Positions 24,349 to 34,169 are shown, counted from the stretch's first letter. The stretch: DNA of 64,000 bases from Streptomyces sp. NBC_01460 (GCF_036227405.1 NZ_CP109473.1:5642001-5706000), one strand, 5' to 3'. The notes: generated by a model not told the origin, from the letters alone. Program-made: numbers and translations.

Positions 24349-25740
24349 ATGAGCCGATCCGCACACCCCGCCGGCCCCCGCCACGCCGACGTCCTTCCCG
24401 AGGGCCACTACTCCGCCCCGGCCACCGACCTGAACGAGCTGGACGCGAAGGTCTGGTCCCGTACCGTCACCCGTGACGCCGACGGCGCGCTCACCGTCGG
24501 CGGGATGGAAGTCGCCCGTCTCGCCGAGGAGTTCGGCACCCCGGCGTACTTCCTGGACGAGTCGGACTTCCGGGCGCGCTGCCGTGCCTGGGCGGACGCC
24601 TTCGGGCCGGACGCCGACGTGTTCTACGCGGGGAAGGCCTTCCTGTCGCGCGCCGTGGTGCGCTGGCTCACGGAGGAGGGGCTGAACCTCGACGTCTGCT
24701 CCGGCGGTGAGCTGGCCACCGCGCTGGACGCCGGGATGCCCGCCGAGCGCATCGCCTTCCACGGCAACAACAAGACCGTCGCCGAGATCGAGCGGGCCGT
24801 CGAGGCGGGCGTCGGGCGGATCGTGCTGGACTCGTTCCAGGAGATCGTCCGGGTCGCGCACACCGCCCAGCGGCTCGGCACCCGCCAGCGCGTGCAGATC
24901 CGGGTCACGGTCGGCGTCGAGGCCCACACCCACGAGTTCATCGCCACCGCCCACGAGGACCAGAAGTTCGGCATCGCGCTGGCGGGCGGCCAGGCGGCGG
25001 AGGCGGTCCGCAGGGCGCTCACGCTGGACGGCCTGGAGCTCATCGGCATCCACTCGCACATCGGCTCGCAGATCTTCGACATGGCCGGCTTCGAGGTGTC
25101 CGCGCGGCGCGTGGTGCAGCTGCTCGCCGAGGTCCGCGACGAGCACGGTGTCGAGCTCCCCGAGATCGACCTCGGCGGAGGCCTCGGCATCGCGTACACC
25201 AGCGACGACGACCCGCGCGAGCCCCACGAGATCGCCAAGTCGCTCGGCGACATCGTGACCAGGGAGTGCGAGGCGGCCGGCCTGCGGACCCCCCGCATCT
25301 CCGTCGAGCCGGGCCGGGCGATCGTCGGCCCCACCGCGTTCACGCTGTACGAGGTCGGCACCATCAAGCCCCTGGAGGGGCTGCGGACGTACGTGAGCGT
25401 CGACGGCGGGATGTCGGACAACATCCGCACCGCGCTGTACGACGCCGAGTACAGCGTCGCGCTCGTCTCGCGCACCTCCGACGCCGAGCCGATGCTGGTA
25501 CGCGTCGTCGGAAAGCACTGCGAGAGTGGTGACATCGTGGTCAAGGACGCGTTCCTGCCGTCCGACCTGGCTCCCGGCGACCTGATCGCCGTGCCCGCCA
25601 CCGGCGCGTACTGCCGTTCCATGGCGAGCAACTACAACCACGCCCTGCGCCCGCCGGTCGTCGCTGTGCGCGACGGACAGGCCCGGGTCATCGTCCGGCG
25701 CGAGACGGAGGAAGATCTCCTGCGGCTCGATGTCGGCTGA
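24349..25740 (+). CDS. lysA: Diaminopimelate decarboxylase
   Basis: PLP enzyme that decarboxylates meso-diaminopimelate to L-lysine, the last step of lysine synthesis. 463 aa, normal for actinobacteria. The PLP lysine is in FYAGKAFLS (about K95). [19 protein letters not shown] and the C-terminal CESGD and [10 protein letters not shown] motifs line the active site. The ATG at 24349 follows GAGAGAG. It is cotranscribed with nrtL most likely, and ends at a hairpin before the threonine genes. Confidence 0.96.
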   Translation: MSRSAHPAGPRHADVLPEGHYSAPATDLNELDAKVWSRTVTRDADGALTVGGMEVARLAEEFGTPAYFLDESDFRARCRAWADAFGPDADVFYAGKAFLSRAVVRWLTEEGLNLDVCSGGELATALDAGMPAERIAFHGNNKTVAEIERAVEAGVGRIVLDSFQEIVRVAHTAQRLGTRQRVQIRVTVGVEAHTHEFIATAHEDQKFGIALAGGQAAEAVRRALTLDGLELIGIHSHIGSQIFDMAGFEVSARRVVQLLAEVRDEHGVELPEIDLGGGLGIAYTSDDDPREPHEIAKSLGDIVTRECEAAGLRTPRISVEPGRAIVGPTAFTLYEVGTIKPLEGLRTYVSVDGGMSDNIRTALYDAEYSVALVSRTSDAEPMLVRVVGKHCESGDIVVKDAFLPSDLAPGDLIAVPATGAYCRSMASNYNHALRPPVVAVRDGQARVIVRRETEEDLLRLDVG

Positions 25741-25760
25741 TGAAATTTACATCTCAAAAT

Positions 25761-25789
25761 CCGGACGGGTGGCAGAAACCCCCGTCCGG
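25761..25789 (+). terminator. Terminator-like hairpin after lysA
   Basis: CCGGACGGG (25761-25769) pairs with CCCGTCCGG (25781-25789) around an 11-nt loop, 21 bp after the lysA stop. It separates lysA from hom. The remaining 46 bp up to the hom start hold its presumptive promoter and a Shine-Dalgarno (CGAGG). Confidence 0.65.
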
Positions 25790-25835
25790 TGAGTGAGACT
25801 GGTCCACACATCAGAAGTATGAGAAACGAGGTCGG

Positions 25836-27146
25836 ATGATGCGTACGCGTCCGCTGAAGGTGGCGCTGCTGGGCTGTGGAGTGGTCGGCTCAGAGGTGGC
25901 GCGCATCATGACGACGCACGCCGACGACCTCGCCGCGCGCATCGGTGCCCCGGTCGAGCTCGCCGGTGTGGCCGTCCGCCGGCCCTCCAAGGTGCGGGAG
26001 GGAATCGACCCCGCGCTGATCACCACCGACGCGACCGCCCTGGTCAAACGGGGCGACATCGACGTCGTCGTGGAGGTCATCGGGGGCATCGAGCCCGCCC
26101 GCACGCTCATCACGACCGCCTTCGAGCACGGCGCGGGCGTCGTCTCGGCCAACAAGGCGCTGCTCGCCGAGGACGGCTCCGCGCTCCACGCCGCCGCAGA
26201 GAAGCACGGCCGCGACCTCTACTACGAGGCGGCCGTCGCCGGCGCCATCCCGCTCGTACGGCCGCTGCGCGAGTCCCTCGCGGGGGACAAGGTCAACCGG
26301 GTGCTCGGCATCGTCAACGGCACGACCAACTTCATCCTCGACAAGATGGACACCAGCGGCGCCGGGTACTCCGAGGCGCTCGACGAGGCCACCGCGCTCG
26401 GGTACGCCGAGGCCGACCCGACCGCCGACGTGGAGGGCTTCGACGCCGCCGCGAAGGCCGCCATCCTCGCCGGCATCGCCTTCCACACCCGGGTGAGGAT
26501 CGGCGAGGTGCACCGCGAGGGCATCACCGAGGTCACCGCCGCCGACATCGCCTCCGCCCGCCGCATGGGCTGCACCGTCAAGCTCCTCGCCATCTGCGAG
26601 CGCGCCGCCGACGGCAATTCGGTCACCGCCCGCGTGCACCCCGCGATGATCCCGCTCAGCCACCCGCTGGCCTCCGTCCGCGAGGCGTACAACGCGGTCT
26701 TCGTCGAGGCCGAGGCCGCCGGGCAGCTGATGTTCTACGGTCCCGGCGCCGGCGGCGCCCCGACCGCGTCCGCGGTCCTCGGTGACCTCGTCGCGGTGTG
26801 CCGCAACATCATCGGCGCGACCACCGGCCCCGGTGAGTCCGCGTACACGCGCCTGCCCGTCAGCCCCATGGGCGATGTCGTCACGCGCTACCACATCAGC
26901 CTCGACGTGGCCGACAAGCCTGGCGTACTCGCCCAGGTCGCGACGGTCTTCGCCGAACAGGGCGTGTCGATCGACACGGTCCGCCAGCAGAGCCGGCCGG
27001 ACAGTCAGGAAACCGGCGGCGAGGCATCTCTCGTCGTCGTCACCCACCGCGCGCCCGACGCCGCCCTCTCCGGGACCGTCGAAGCGCTGCGCAAGCTGGA
27101 CACCGTGCGCGGTGTGGCCAGCATCATGCGTGTTGAAGGGGAGTAA
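25836..27146 (+). CDS. hom: Homoserine dehydrogenase
   Basis: Reduces aspartate semialdehyde to homoserine with NAD(P)H, the branch to threonine and methionine. 436 aa. N-terminal Rossmann motif LLGCGVVGSEVARI, the catalytic-domain segments IVNGTTNFIL and AEADPTADVEGFDAAAK, and a C-terminal ACT domain (about 355-430; DKPGVLAQVATVFAEQGVSI), the usual threonine feedback site. Starts at ATG 25836 (ATG ATG pair). Only 6 bp separate it from thrC, so they form an operon. Confidence 0.96.
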   Translation: MMRTRPLKVALLGCGVVGSEVARIMTTHADDLAARIGAPVELAGVAVRRPSKVREGIDPALITTDATALVKRGDIDVVVEVIGGIEPARTLITTAFEHGAGVVSANKALLAEDGSALHAAAEKHGRDLYYEAAVAGAIPLVRPLRESLAGDKVNRVLGIVNGTTNFILDKMDTSGAGYSEALDEATALGYAEADPTADVEGFDAAAKAAILAGIAFHTRVRIGEVHREGITEVTAADIASARRMGCTVKLLAICERAADGNSVTARVHPAMIPLSHPLASVREAYNAVFVEAEAAGQLMFYGPGAGGAPTASAVLGDLVAVCRNIIGATTGPGESAYTRLPVSPMGDVVTRYHISLDVADKPGVLAQVATVFAEQGVSIDTVRQQSRPDSQETGGEASLVVVTHRAPDAALSGTVEALRKLDTVRGVASIMRVEGE

Positions 27147-27152
27147 GGACCC

Positions 27153-28223
27153 ATGACCAGCAAGGGCACCCACCAGTGGCGCGGCATCATCGAGGAGTAC
27201 CGGGACCGTCTTCCGGTCACGAGCACGACGCCGGTCGTCACACTCCGTGAGGGCGGCACGCCGCTCGTCCCGGCGCAGGTCCTCTCCGAGCGCACGGGCT
27301 GCGAGGTGCACCTCAAGGTCGAGGGCGCCAACCCCACCGGGTCGTTCAAGGACCGCGGCATGACCATGGCCATCACCCGGGCCAAGGAGGAGGGGGCGCA
27401 GGCCGTCATCTGCGCCTCCACCGGCAACACCTCGGCCTCCGCCGCCGCGTACGCGGTGCGCGCCGGCATGGTCTGCGCCGTCCTCGTGCCGCAGGGCAAG
27501 ATCGCGCTCGGCAAGATGGGGCAGGCGCTCGTCCACGGCGCGAAGATCCTCCAGGTCGACGGCAACTTCGACGACTGCCTGACCCTGGCCCGCAGCCTCT
27601 CGGACAACTACCCGGTGGCGCTGGTCAATTCGGTCAATCCGGTCCGCATCGAGGGCCAGAAGACCGCCGCGTTCGAGATCGTCGACGCGCTCGGCGACGC
27701 CCCCGACATCCACGTCCTGCCGGTGGGCAACGCGGGCAACATCACGGCGTACTGGAAGGGCTACAAGGAGTACGCGGGGGACGGCGTCTCCACGCACTCC
27801 CCGCGCATGTGGGGCTTCCAGGCGTCCGGTTCCGCGCCGATCGTGCGCGGCGAGATCGTCAAGGACCCGGCGACCATCGCCACCGCGATCCGCATCGGCA
27901 ACCCGGCGTCCTGGCAGTTCGCGCTGGACGCGCGCGACGAGTCGGGCGGCTTCATCGACGAAGTGACCGACCGTCAGATCCTGTCGGCGTACCGCCTGCT
28001 GGCCTCCCAGGAGGGCGTCTTCGTCGAGCCCGCCTCGGCGGCGTCGGTGGCCGGTCTGCTCAAGGCGGCCGAAGAGGGCAAGGTCGACCCCGGCCAGAAG
28101 ATCGTCTGCACCGTCACCGGCAACGGCCTCAAGGACCCCGACTGGGCCGTCGCGGGCGCGCCGCAGCCGGTCACCGTGCCGGTGGACGCCGTGGCCGCGG
28201 CCGAGAAGCTGGGCCTCGCGTAA
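27153..28223 (+). CDS. thrC: Threonine synthase
   Basis: PLP lyase converting O-phosphohomoserine to threonine. 356 aa, the short class usual in actinobacteria. The PLP lysine is in GSFKDRGMT (about K64). The phosphate-binding loop appears as GNAGNI and the C-terminal segment as TGNGLKDP. The ATG has GGGGAG at good distance and lies 6 bp after hom, so translation is tightly linked. A strong hairpin lies between thrC and thrB, so the kinase may depend partly on its own promoter. Confidence 0.96.
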   Translation: MTSKGTHQWRGIIEEYRDRLPVTSTTPVVTLREGGTPLVPAQVLSERTGCEVHLKVEGANPTGSFKDRGMTMAITRAKEEGAQAVICASTGNTSASAAAYAVRAGMVCAVLVPQGKIALGKMGQALVHGAKILQVDGNFDDCLTLARSLSDNYPVALVNSVNPVRIEGQKTAAFEIVDALGDAPDIHVLPVGNAGNITAYWKGYKEYAGDGVSTHSPRMWGFQASGSAPIVRGEIVKDPATIATAIRIGNPASWQFALDARDESGGFIDEVTDRQILSAYRLLASQEGVFVEPASAASVAGLLKAAEEGKVDPGQKIVCTVTGNGLKDPDWAVAGAPQPVTVPVDAVAAAEKLGLA

Positions 28224-28262
28224 CCGGCCCTGCCGCAGCTCAGCCGCCCTTCCGGGCGGAGA

Positions 28263-28306
28263 GCGCATAGGAGGCGTGCGACACGCATCGTGCGCCTCCT
28301 GTGCGC
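28263..28306 (+). terminator. Hairpin between thrC and thrB
   Basis: GCGCA plus AGGAGGCG (28263-28276) pairs with CGCCTCCT plus TGCGC (28293-28306), broken by one unpaired base on each arm. It could end or attenuate hom-thrC transcription. An AT-richer patch with TAAGCT about 30 bp further on could start thrB transcription. Confidence 0.55.
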
Positions 28307-28487
28307 CCTATGTCGCCACGGAACCTTCCTTCGATAAGCTGTGCACGACCCGCCCCGCCGCATCCGCCGCGGTGCAGCAGCCGTCGTGACTGCCGGGCCT
28401 CCCCGCACCCCGCACAACGGCACCCCACGCACATCGAAGTACCCTGCACAACATCCCCGCCGCCGTACAGGAAGAGTCGTCCAACCG

Positions 28488-29405
28488 ATGGCCGGTCCCG
28501 CGTTCCGAGCCGCCGCCGTCCGGGTGCGCGTCCCCGCAACCAGCGCCAACCTGGGCCCGGGTTTCGACGCCCTCGGCCTCTCGCTGGGGCTCTACGACGA
28601 CGTCGTCGTCCGGGTCGCCGATTCCGGGCTGCACATCGACATCGCGGGTGAGGGCGCCGAGACGCTGCCCCGCGACGAGAACCACCTGCTCGTACGCTCC
28701 CTGCGCACGGCCTTCGACCTGCTCGGCGGGCAGCCCCACGGCCTCGAGATCGTCTGCGCCAACCGCATCCCGCACGGCCGCGGCCTCGGTTCCTCCTCCG
28801 CCGCCATCTGCGCCGGGATCGTCGCCGCCCGCGCCGTGACGACCGGTGGCGAGGCCCGTCTCGACGACGCCGCCCTGCTGGAGCTGGCCACCGAGATCGA
28901 GGGTCACCCCGACAACGTCGCCGCGTGTCTCCTCGGCGGATTCACCCTCGCCTGGATGGACGGCGGAGCCGCCAGGGCGATCCGGATGGACCCCGCGGAC
29001 TCCGTCGTTCCGGTGGTCTTCGTGCCGGCCACGCCGGTGCTCACCGAGACCGCCCGCGGCCTGCTGCCGCGCACCGTCCCCCATGTGGACGCCGCGGCCA
29101 ACGCCGGCCGTGCGGCCCTGCTCGTCGAGGCCCTGACCAGGCGCCCCGAGCTGCTGCTGGCCGCCACCGAGGACCGGATCCACCAGGAGTACCGGGGCCC
29201 GGCGATGCCGCAGAGCGTGGAGCTGGTGAACCGGCTGCGCGCCGACGGCGTCCCCGCTGTCATCTCCGGCGCGGGGCCCACCGTGCTCGCGCTGACGGAG
29301 GAAGGTTCGGCCGACAAGGTCGCCCGGCTGGCGGGTGAGGGCTGGGCCGCGAACCGGCTCGCTCTCGACGCCGCCGGCGCGAGCGTGTTGCCGCTCGCCG
29401 CGTAG
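28488..29405 (+). CDS. thrB: Homoserine kinase
   Basis: GHMP-family kinase that phosphorylates homoserine, supplying the ThrC substrate. 305 aa. The N-terminal VRVPATSANLGPGFDALG, the ATP loop PHGRGLGSSSAAI (about 95-107) and the C-terminal GAGPTVLAL motif are all present. The ATG at 28488 has AGGAAG 12 nt upstream; alternatives upstream lack homology. It is separated from thrC by 264 bp with a hairpin, unlike the tight hom-thrC junction. Confidence 0.95.
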   Translation: MAGPAFRAAAVRVRVPATSANLGPGFDALGLSLGLYDDVVVRVADSGLHIDIAGEGAETLPRDENHLLVRSLRTAFDLLGGQPHGLEIVCANRIPHGRGLGSSSAAICAGIVAARAVTTGGEARLDDAALLELATEIEGHPDNVAACLLGGFTLAWMDGGAARAIRMDPADSVVPVVFVPATPVLTETARGLLPRTVPHVDAAANAGRAALLVEALTRRPELLLAATEDRIHQEYRGPAMPQSVELVNRLRADGVPAVISGAGPTVLALTEEGSADKVARLAGEGWAANRLALDAAGASVLPLAA

Positions 29406-29793
29406 TCCCACGTGATTGCCGGTGCATGAGAGGGGGAATGTTTGTTGGAGCCGGTAGTGTTAACCTCAAGTCAGCAATCGACGTCTTCGTGGCGCGTTGC
29501 TTCGTGTCCCCCTCCGGGACCACCACTCTTCCGGGAGCCTCCCCGACTGCCTGAGCATCCTGCCTGAGCTTTCGAGCACGCTCCGGAACCGGCACGACAC
29601 CCTCTTGCTCGTCCAGGAGTGGGCCGAGCAGGGGGATCTCGCGCCGGAACCCCGCACATTCGTCTCTCCGCCGTACCCGGCGGACCACCGCCCCGGCACG
29701 GTCCGCGATCGACACGATCAACAGACCGCAGTCGGACAGCACAACCGGTCGCCGAGCCAGAAGGCCGACGTCCGCTCCAGGGAAGGACCCTTC
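29406..29793 (+). promoter_or_regulatory. rho promoter region and long 5' leader
   Basis: The 388 bp before rho contain no gene. Near the left end, GGAAT (29435-29439) is followed 19 nt later by GTT (29459-29461), close to the SigR (thiol-stress sigma) pattern, and overlaps TAGTGT (29455-29460), which fits a general TANNNT -10. Transcription from here would give a leader of about 325 nt. A long untranslated leader on rho suits feedback control by Rho itself, as in other bacteria, but no specific element is recognised. Confidence 0.4.
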
Positions 29794-31863
29794 GTGAGCG
29801 ACACCACCGATCTGATGGGCGTGACTGCCGACAAGAGCGTCGACAGCTCCGTGCCCGCCGAAGGTGCTGCCACTGGCACCACCGCACGGCGCCGCCGCTC
29901 CGGCACCGGCCTCGAGGGCATGGTCCTGGCCGAGCTGCAGCAGGTCGCGTCCGGCCTCGGCATCAGGGGGACTGCGCGGATGCGCAAGAGCCAGCTGATC
30001 GAGGTCATCAAGGAGGCGCAGGCCGGAGGCTCCTCCGCCCCCGCCTCCAAGGCCGCCGCGTCCGCCGGTACGGACGCCGCGAGCAAGCCGAAGCGGCGCG
30101 CCACGTCCAAGTCGCGCACCGGTGACGAGACCGCTGCCGCCCCGGCCGCCGACAAGGCCGCCGCCCAGCAGCAGATCGACATTCCCGGTCAGCCGGCCAA
30201 CGACGAGCAGCCCGCGGGCGAGCGCCGCCGTCGCCGGGCCACCGCGCAGGCGGGGAGCCCCGACACCAAGGGCGAGTCCAAGGCCGAGGCCAGGACCGAG
30301 CCGAAGGCGGAGCCGAAGTCCGAGCCGAAGGGCGAGGGCCGTCAGGACCGCTCCGACGAGCGCGGCGAGGTGAAGGCCGACGCGAAGGCCGAGTCCGCCA
30401 CGGACACCGCCGAGGGCCGTCGCGGTGACCGCCAGGACGGCCGTCGCGGTGACCGCCAGGACCGCGGTGACCGCGGGGACCGCCGGGACCGTCAGCGCGA
30501 CCGCCGCGGCAAGGGCGACGACCAGGGCCAGCAGGGCGGCGGACGCCGTCAGGGCCAGCAGGGCGGCGGCCAGAACCAGGGCCCGCAGGGCGGCGGCCCC
30601 CAGCAGGACGACGGTTTCGACGACGAGGGCGGCCGTCGCGGCCGCCGGGGCCGTTACCGCGACCGCCGCGGCCGTCGTGGCCGTGACGACTTCGCGCCCG
30701 ACGTCCAGGTGGCCGACGACGACGTCCTGATCCCCGTCGCGGGCATCCTCGACATCCTCGACAACTACGCGTTCATCCGGACCTCCGGCTACCTGCCGGG
30801 CCCCAACGACGTGTACGTCTCGCTCGCCCAGGTCCGCAAGAACGGCCTGCGCAAGGGTGACCACGTCACCGGTGCGGTGCGCCAGCCCAAGGACGGCGAG
30901 CGCCGCGAGAAGTTCAACGCGCTGGTCCGTCTGGACTCCGTCAACGGCATGGCGCCGGAGAGCGGCCGCGGCCGTCCCGAGTTCCAGAAGCTGACCCCGC
31001 TGTACCCGCAGGACCGGCTCCGCCTGGAGACCGACTCCAACGTCCTGACCACCCGGATCATCGACCTGGTCGCACCGATCGGCAAGGGCCAGCGAGGCCT
31101 GATCGTGGCCCCGCCGAAGACCGGTAAGACCATGATCCTGCAGGCCATCGCCAACGCGATCACGGTCAACAGCCCCGAGTGCCACCTGATGGTCGTCCTG
31201 GTCGACGAGCGTCCGGAAGAGGTCACCGACATGCAGCGGTCGGTGAAGGGCGAGGTCATCTCCTCGACCTTCGACCGTCCCGCCGAGGACCACACCACGG
31301 TCGCCGAGCTCGCCATCGAGCGCGCGAAGCGCCTCGTGGAGCTGGGCCACGACGTCGTGGTCCTGCTGGACTCGATCACCCGTCTGGGCCGCGCCTACAA
31401 CCTGGCGGCACCGGCTTCCGGCCGCATCCTGTCCGGTGGTGTCGACTCGACCGCGCTGTACCCGCCGAAGCGCTTCTTCGGTGCCGCGCGCAACATCGAG
31501 GACGGCGGCTCGCTGACGATCCTGGCCACCGCGCTCGTCGAGACCGGCTCGCGCATGGACGAGGTGATCTTCGAGGAGTTCAAGGGCACCGGCAACATGG
31601 AGCTCAAGCTCGACCGGAAGCTCTCCGACAAGCGCATCTTCCCGGCGGTGGACGTCGACGCGTCCAGCACCCGTAAGGAAGAGATCCTTCTCGGCACCGA
31701 TGAACTGGCCGTCACCTGGAAGCTGCGCCGGGTTCTTCACGCACTCGACCAGCAGCAGGCCATCGAACTGCTGCTGGACCGCATGAAGAAGACGCAGTCG
31801 AATGCGGAGTTCCTGCTCCAGATCCAGAAGACGACTCCCGGCAGCGGCAACGGGAACGACTGA
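29794..31863 (+). CDS. rho: Transcription termination factor Rho
   Basis: Hexameric RNA helicase that terminates transcription. 689 aa, against about 420 in E. coli. The Rho_N helical domain (about 36-75; LAELQQVASGLGI) is followed by a disordered insert of about 220 residues rich in Arg, Asp, Gly, Gln and Lys (about 80-305). The cold-shock-like RNA-binding domain (AGILDILDNYAFIR) and the RecA-like motor, with Walker A APPKTGKT (about 445) and Walker B VVLLDSITRL, complete it. Large inserts of this kind are typical of high-GC actinobacteria and are thought to help Rho load on GC-rich RNA. The GTG at 29794 has GGAAGGA. Confidence 0.96.
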   Translation: MSDTTDLMGVTADKSVDSSVPAEGAATGTTARRRRSGTGLEGMVLAELQQVASGLGIRGTARMRKSQLIEVIKEAQAGGSSAPASKAAASAGTDAASKPKRRATSKSRTGDETAAAPAADKAAAQQQIDIPGQPANDEQPAGERRRRRATAQAGSPDTKGESKAEARTEPKAEPKSEPKGEGRQDRSDERGEVKADAKAESATDTAEGRRGDRQDGRRGDRQDRGDRGDRRDRQRDRRGKGDDQGQQGGGRRQGQQGGGQNQGPQGGGPQQDDGFDDEGGRRGRRGRYRDRRGRRGRDDFAPDVQVADDDVLIPVAGILDILDNYAFIRTSGYLPGPNDVYVSLAQVRKNGLRKGDHVTGAVRQPKDGERREKFNALVRLDSVNGMAPESGRGRPEFQKLTPLYPQDRLRLETDSNVLTTRIIDLVAPIGKGQRGLIVAPPKTGKTMILQAIANAITVNSPECHLMVVLVDERPEEVTDMQRSVKGEVISSTFDRPAEDHTTVAELAIERAKRLVELGHDVVVLLDSITRLGRAYNLAAPASGRILSGGVDSTALYPPKRFFGAARNIEDGGSLTILATALVETGSRMDEVIFEEFKGTGNMELKLDRKLSDKRIFPAVDVDASSTRKEEILLGTDELAVTWKLRRVLHALDQQQAIELLLDRMKKTQSNAEFLLQIQKTTPGSGNGND

Positions 31864-31899
31864 CCGAACGCCTGGACCGGGCAGTTCAACCGTTCCTCG

Positions 31900-31934
31900 A
31901 ATCCGCCCCGTCACTTCGGTGACGGGGCGGATTT
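31900..31934 (+). terminator. rho terminator
   Basis: A near-perfect 15-bp stem (AATCCGCCCCGTCAC against its complement) closed by a stable TTCG tetraloop, followed by TTTC, 37 bp after the rho stop. This is one of the strongest terminators in the window. Confidence 0.85.
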
Positions 31935-32050
31935 CTGCATCTGCCGTTCAACTCGCCGTCACCGGTGCGGGCGGCGACGTCGAAGCCTGCGACATCTGGA
32001 CCGTGACCTCTGCCAGGACTTGATCGCACGTCAGACCTCCATGGAGGGAC

Positions 32051-32423
32051 GTGTGCCGGCTGCACCGGTCCGCGAGCAGCTCGACCGACGCGAAGACGAA
32101 GATCTTCAGCAACTGGAGGACCGTCCGCGAGATCGTCACCCCCGGCGACGTGAACGGCGACGTGAACGGCGACGTGAACGGCGGCGGCAAGGGCGGCCTG
32201 ATCGTCCGCCGAGCCGGCACCGGCGACATCCTCCCACTGGTCCGCATGCAACCTGCCGATCACACCGGGTGAAGTGAACGGCGACGGCAGGGCCGACCTG
32301 CCGGCACGTTCCGCCACCGGAGGCCTGTACCTCGCCGAGGGCACGGGCAGGGGCGCCTCGGAGATCTTCGCCACAGCGATGAAGATCGGAACCGGCTGGG
32401 CCGGGTACCACACCATCGCCTGA
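32051..32423 (+). pseudogene. Remnant of an FG-GAP/VCBS-repeat secreted protein
   Basis: Two short frames encode pieces of calcium-binding FG-GAP repeats. The first frame has PGDVNGDVNGDVNGGGKGGL and ends at 32272. The sequence then continues in another frame with GEVNGDGRADLPARSATGGL, LAEGTGRG and GTGWAGYHTIA, stopping at 32423. Such repeats end many Streptomyces extracellular proteins. The frameshift, the tandem GTGAACGGCGAC duplications and the lack of an N-terminus or signal peptide show decay. It is followed by a strong terminator hairpin. Confidence 0.65.
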
Positions 32424-32467
32424 AACCCCAGGTGAGCGGCGGGGTGACCGGACAACCGCCCACCTCC

Positions 32468-32501
32468 GCTGTGGTCCCCGTCCCCGGGCGGGGACCACAG
32501 C
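32468..32501 (+). terminator. Strong hairpin before the LCP gene
   Basis: GCTGTGGTCCCCG (32468-32480) pairs perfectly with its complement (32489-32501) around an 8-nt loop. It terminates the decayed FG-GAP unit. The next gene starts 105 bp later. Confidence 0.7.
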
Positions 32502-32606
32502 GCGTTGTGCAACGCTTCTCGCTGCTCCGGCGTCCTGACGAGTGACGCCGGACCACGCCCGTGCACCACGGCAGGGGGTAACAGCGAGCAGCGGAAGAGG
32601 GAACGC

Positions 32607-33710
32607 ATGAGCGAGCAGAGCAGGAGCACCGGCCGAATACGTGGCACCGGAAGCCGCCGGAGGAAGCCGTCGCGGGCCCGCCGGGTGAAGCGGATCGCCC
32701 TGTGGGGCGCGGCCGCCCTGGTGGTCGTCGGCGGGTCCGGGCTCGGTTACGCCTACTTCACCCTCAACGGGAATCTGAAGGGCGTCGACATCGACGCCGC
32801 GCTGGGCGCCGAGCGTCCCGACGACGTGGACAACGGCTCGCAGGACATCCTGGTGCTCGGATCGGACTCCCGCTCCGGCGCCAACGCGAAGTACGGCGAG
32901 GACGAGGGGTCGGCGCGGTCGGACACCGCGATGGTCGTGCACGTCGACAAGGGCCACACGTCGGCGAGCGTGGTCTCCGTCCCCAGGGACACCCTCGTCG
33001 ACCGCCCCGCCTGTGCGAGCGACACCACCGGCGAGCAGGTCCGCGGGCAGAAGCAGACCATGTTCAACACGGCGTACGCCGTCGGCGGCCCCGCCTGTGC
33101 CGTGAAGACCGTCGAGAAGATGTCCGGCATCCGCATGGACCACTACGTCGAGGTCGACTTCACCGGGTTCAAGAAGCTCATCGACGAGCTCGGCGGTGTG
33201 AAGATCACCACCGCGAAGGCGATCGACGACCCCAACAGCCACCTCGCGCTCAAGCCCGGCCCGCACGTCCTGAGCGGGGAGCAGTCCCTCGGTCTCGTCC
33301 GTACGCGTGAGAGCGTCGGGGACGGCAGTGACCTGGGCCGTATCCAGCTCCAGCAGGCGTTCGTCAAGGCGTTGATGGACCAGGCGAAGAGCGTCGGGGT
33401 CTTCTCCGACCCGCAGACGCTCTTCGGGCTCGCCGACACCGCGACCAAGGCCGTCACCACCGACTCCGAGCTGGCCTCCGTCAAGAAGCTCACCGGCTTC
33501 GCCAACGGGCTCAAGGGCCTCGGCTCGTCGAACGTCGACATGGTCACGCTGCCCGTGGAGTACGACCCCGAGTCCCCGAACCGGGTACTGCCGCAGGAGA
33601 AGGCCGGACAGCAGGTGTGGGCGGCGCTCAAGCAGGACAAGCCCATCCCGGCGTCCGCCACCGCGAAGTCGGCCGGCGACAAGGGCGACGCGGGGAAGGT
33701 CGTGCGGTAA
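32607..33710 (+). CDS. LytR-CpsA-Psr (LCP) family protein
   Basis: Membrane-anchored phosphotransferase that attaches undecaprenyl-phosphate-linked glycopolymers (teichoic or other wall polymers) to peptidoglycan. 367 aa. A basic cytoplasmic tail, one membrane segment (about 32-50) and the extracytoplasmic LCP domain (about 85-235). Conserved residues include the Asp of LVLGSDSR, the Asp/Thr of RSDTAMVV, the Arg of SVPRDT and the late Arg cluster LGLVRTRE. The ATG at 32607 has GAAGAGGGAA. The linked wecA-like gene at 39071 could make the lipid intermediates it uses. Confidence 0.9.
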   Translation: MSEQSRSTGRIRGTGSRRRKPSRARRVKRIALWGAAALVVVGGSGLGYAYFTLNGNLKGVDIDAALGAERPDDVDNGSQDILVLGSDSRSGANAKYGEDEGSARSDTAMVVHVDKGHTSASVVSVPRDTLVDRPACASDTTGEQVRGQKQTMFNTAYAVGGPACAVKTVEKMSGIRMDHYVEVDFTGFKKLIDELGGVKITTAKAIDDPNSHLALKPGPHVLSGEQSLGLVRTRESVGDGSDLGRIQLQQAFVKALMDQAKSVGVFSDPQTLFGLADTATKAVTTDSELASVKKLTGFANGLKGLGSSNVDMVTLPVEYDPESPNRVLPQEKAGQQVWAALKQDKPIPASATAKSAGDKGDAGKVVR

Positions 33711-33758
33711 CGCACGTTCCGTCACCGTGCGACCGCGCATGGTTCCCCGAACGGCACG

Positions 33759-33784
33759 GGAATATGCGCGGCAGGGTCCTCGTT
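33759..33784 (+). promoter_or_regulatory. SigR-type promoter of rpmE
   Basis: GGAAT (33759-33763), exactly 18 nt, then GTT (33782-33784) matches the SigR (disulfide-stress sigma) consensus GGAAT-N18-GTT. rpmE is, from what I recall of S. coelicolor work, a known SigR target, which supports the call. The leader to rpmE would be about 95 nt. Confidence 0.75.
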
Positions 33785-33887
33785 TTGGGAGATACGGCCG
33801 GTCCTGGCAGACTGGTACGTCGGCCCCGGTTCACGGACGCGCAATCCGCGCGAACGACCCGGAGCCCTCCCGAAACTAGGAGACACC

Positions 33888-34112
33888 TTGAAGCGCGACA
33901 TTCACCCCCAGTACGTCGAGACCCAGGTCAGCTGCACCTGTGGCGCGTCGTTCACCACCCGGAGCACCCTGGACGGCGGCGCGATCCGTGCCGACGTCTG
34001 CTCCGAGTGCCACCCGTTCTACACGGGCAAGCAGAAGATCCTCGACACCGGTGGCCGCGTGGCCCGCTTCGAGGCCCGCTTCGGCAAGGCCGCCGGCTCC
34101 GCCAGCAAGTAG
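33888..34112 (+). CDS. rpmE: 50S ribosomal protein L31 (zinc-binding form)
   Basis: 74-residue L31 with all four zinc ligands, C16, C18, C38 and C41, so it is the zinc-containing C+ paralogue. The start is the rare TTG at 33888, supported by AGGAG at ideal distance and by the conserved MKRDIHP N-terminus. A SigR-type promoter upstream links it to thiol stress, sensible for a zinc-thiolate protein. It ends at a T-run terminator before prfA. Confidence 0.96.
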   Translation: MKRDIHPQYVETQVSCTCGASFTTRSTLDGGAIRADVCSECHPFYTGKQKILDTGGRVARFEARFGKAAGSASK

Positions 34113-34149
34113 CGAGCCACTGCGCCGGTTCCCGACGCCCCTCACCGGG

Positions 34150-34169
34150 CGCCGGGGCCGGCGTTTTTT
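34150..34169 (+). terminator. rpmE intrinsic terminator
   Basis: CGCCG/CGGCG hairpin (34150-34163) directly followed by six T residues (34164-34169), about 40 bp past rpmE. A true T-run terminator, rare in this GC-rich genome, separating rpmE from the prfA operon. Confidence 0.8.

Noticed and set aside
22717..25641. Minus-strand open frame of over 970 codons
   Set aside because: Antisense to the receiver, nrtL and lysA genes, whose products are clearly recognisable; the reverse frame is a GC-bias artefact.
29260..31914. Minus-strand open frame of over 880 codons across rho
   Set aside because: Antisense to rho; its repetitive composition mirrors the rho low-complexity insert.
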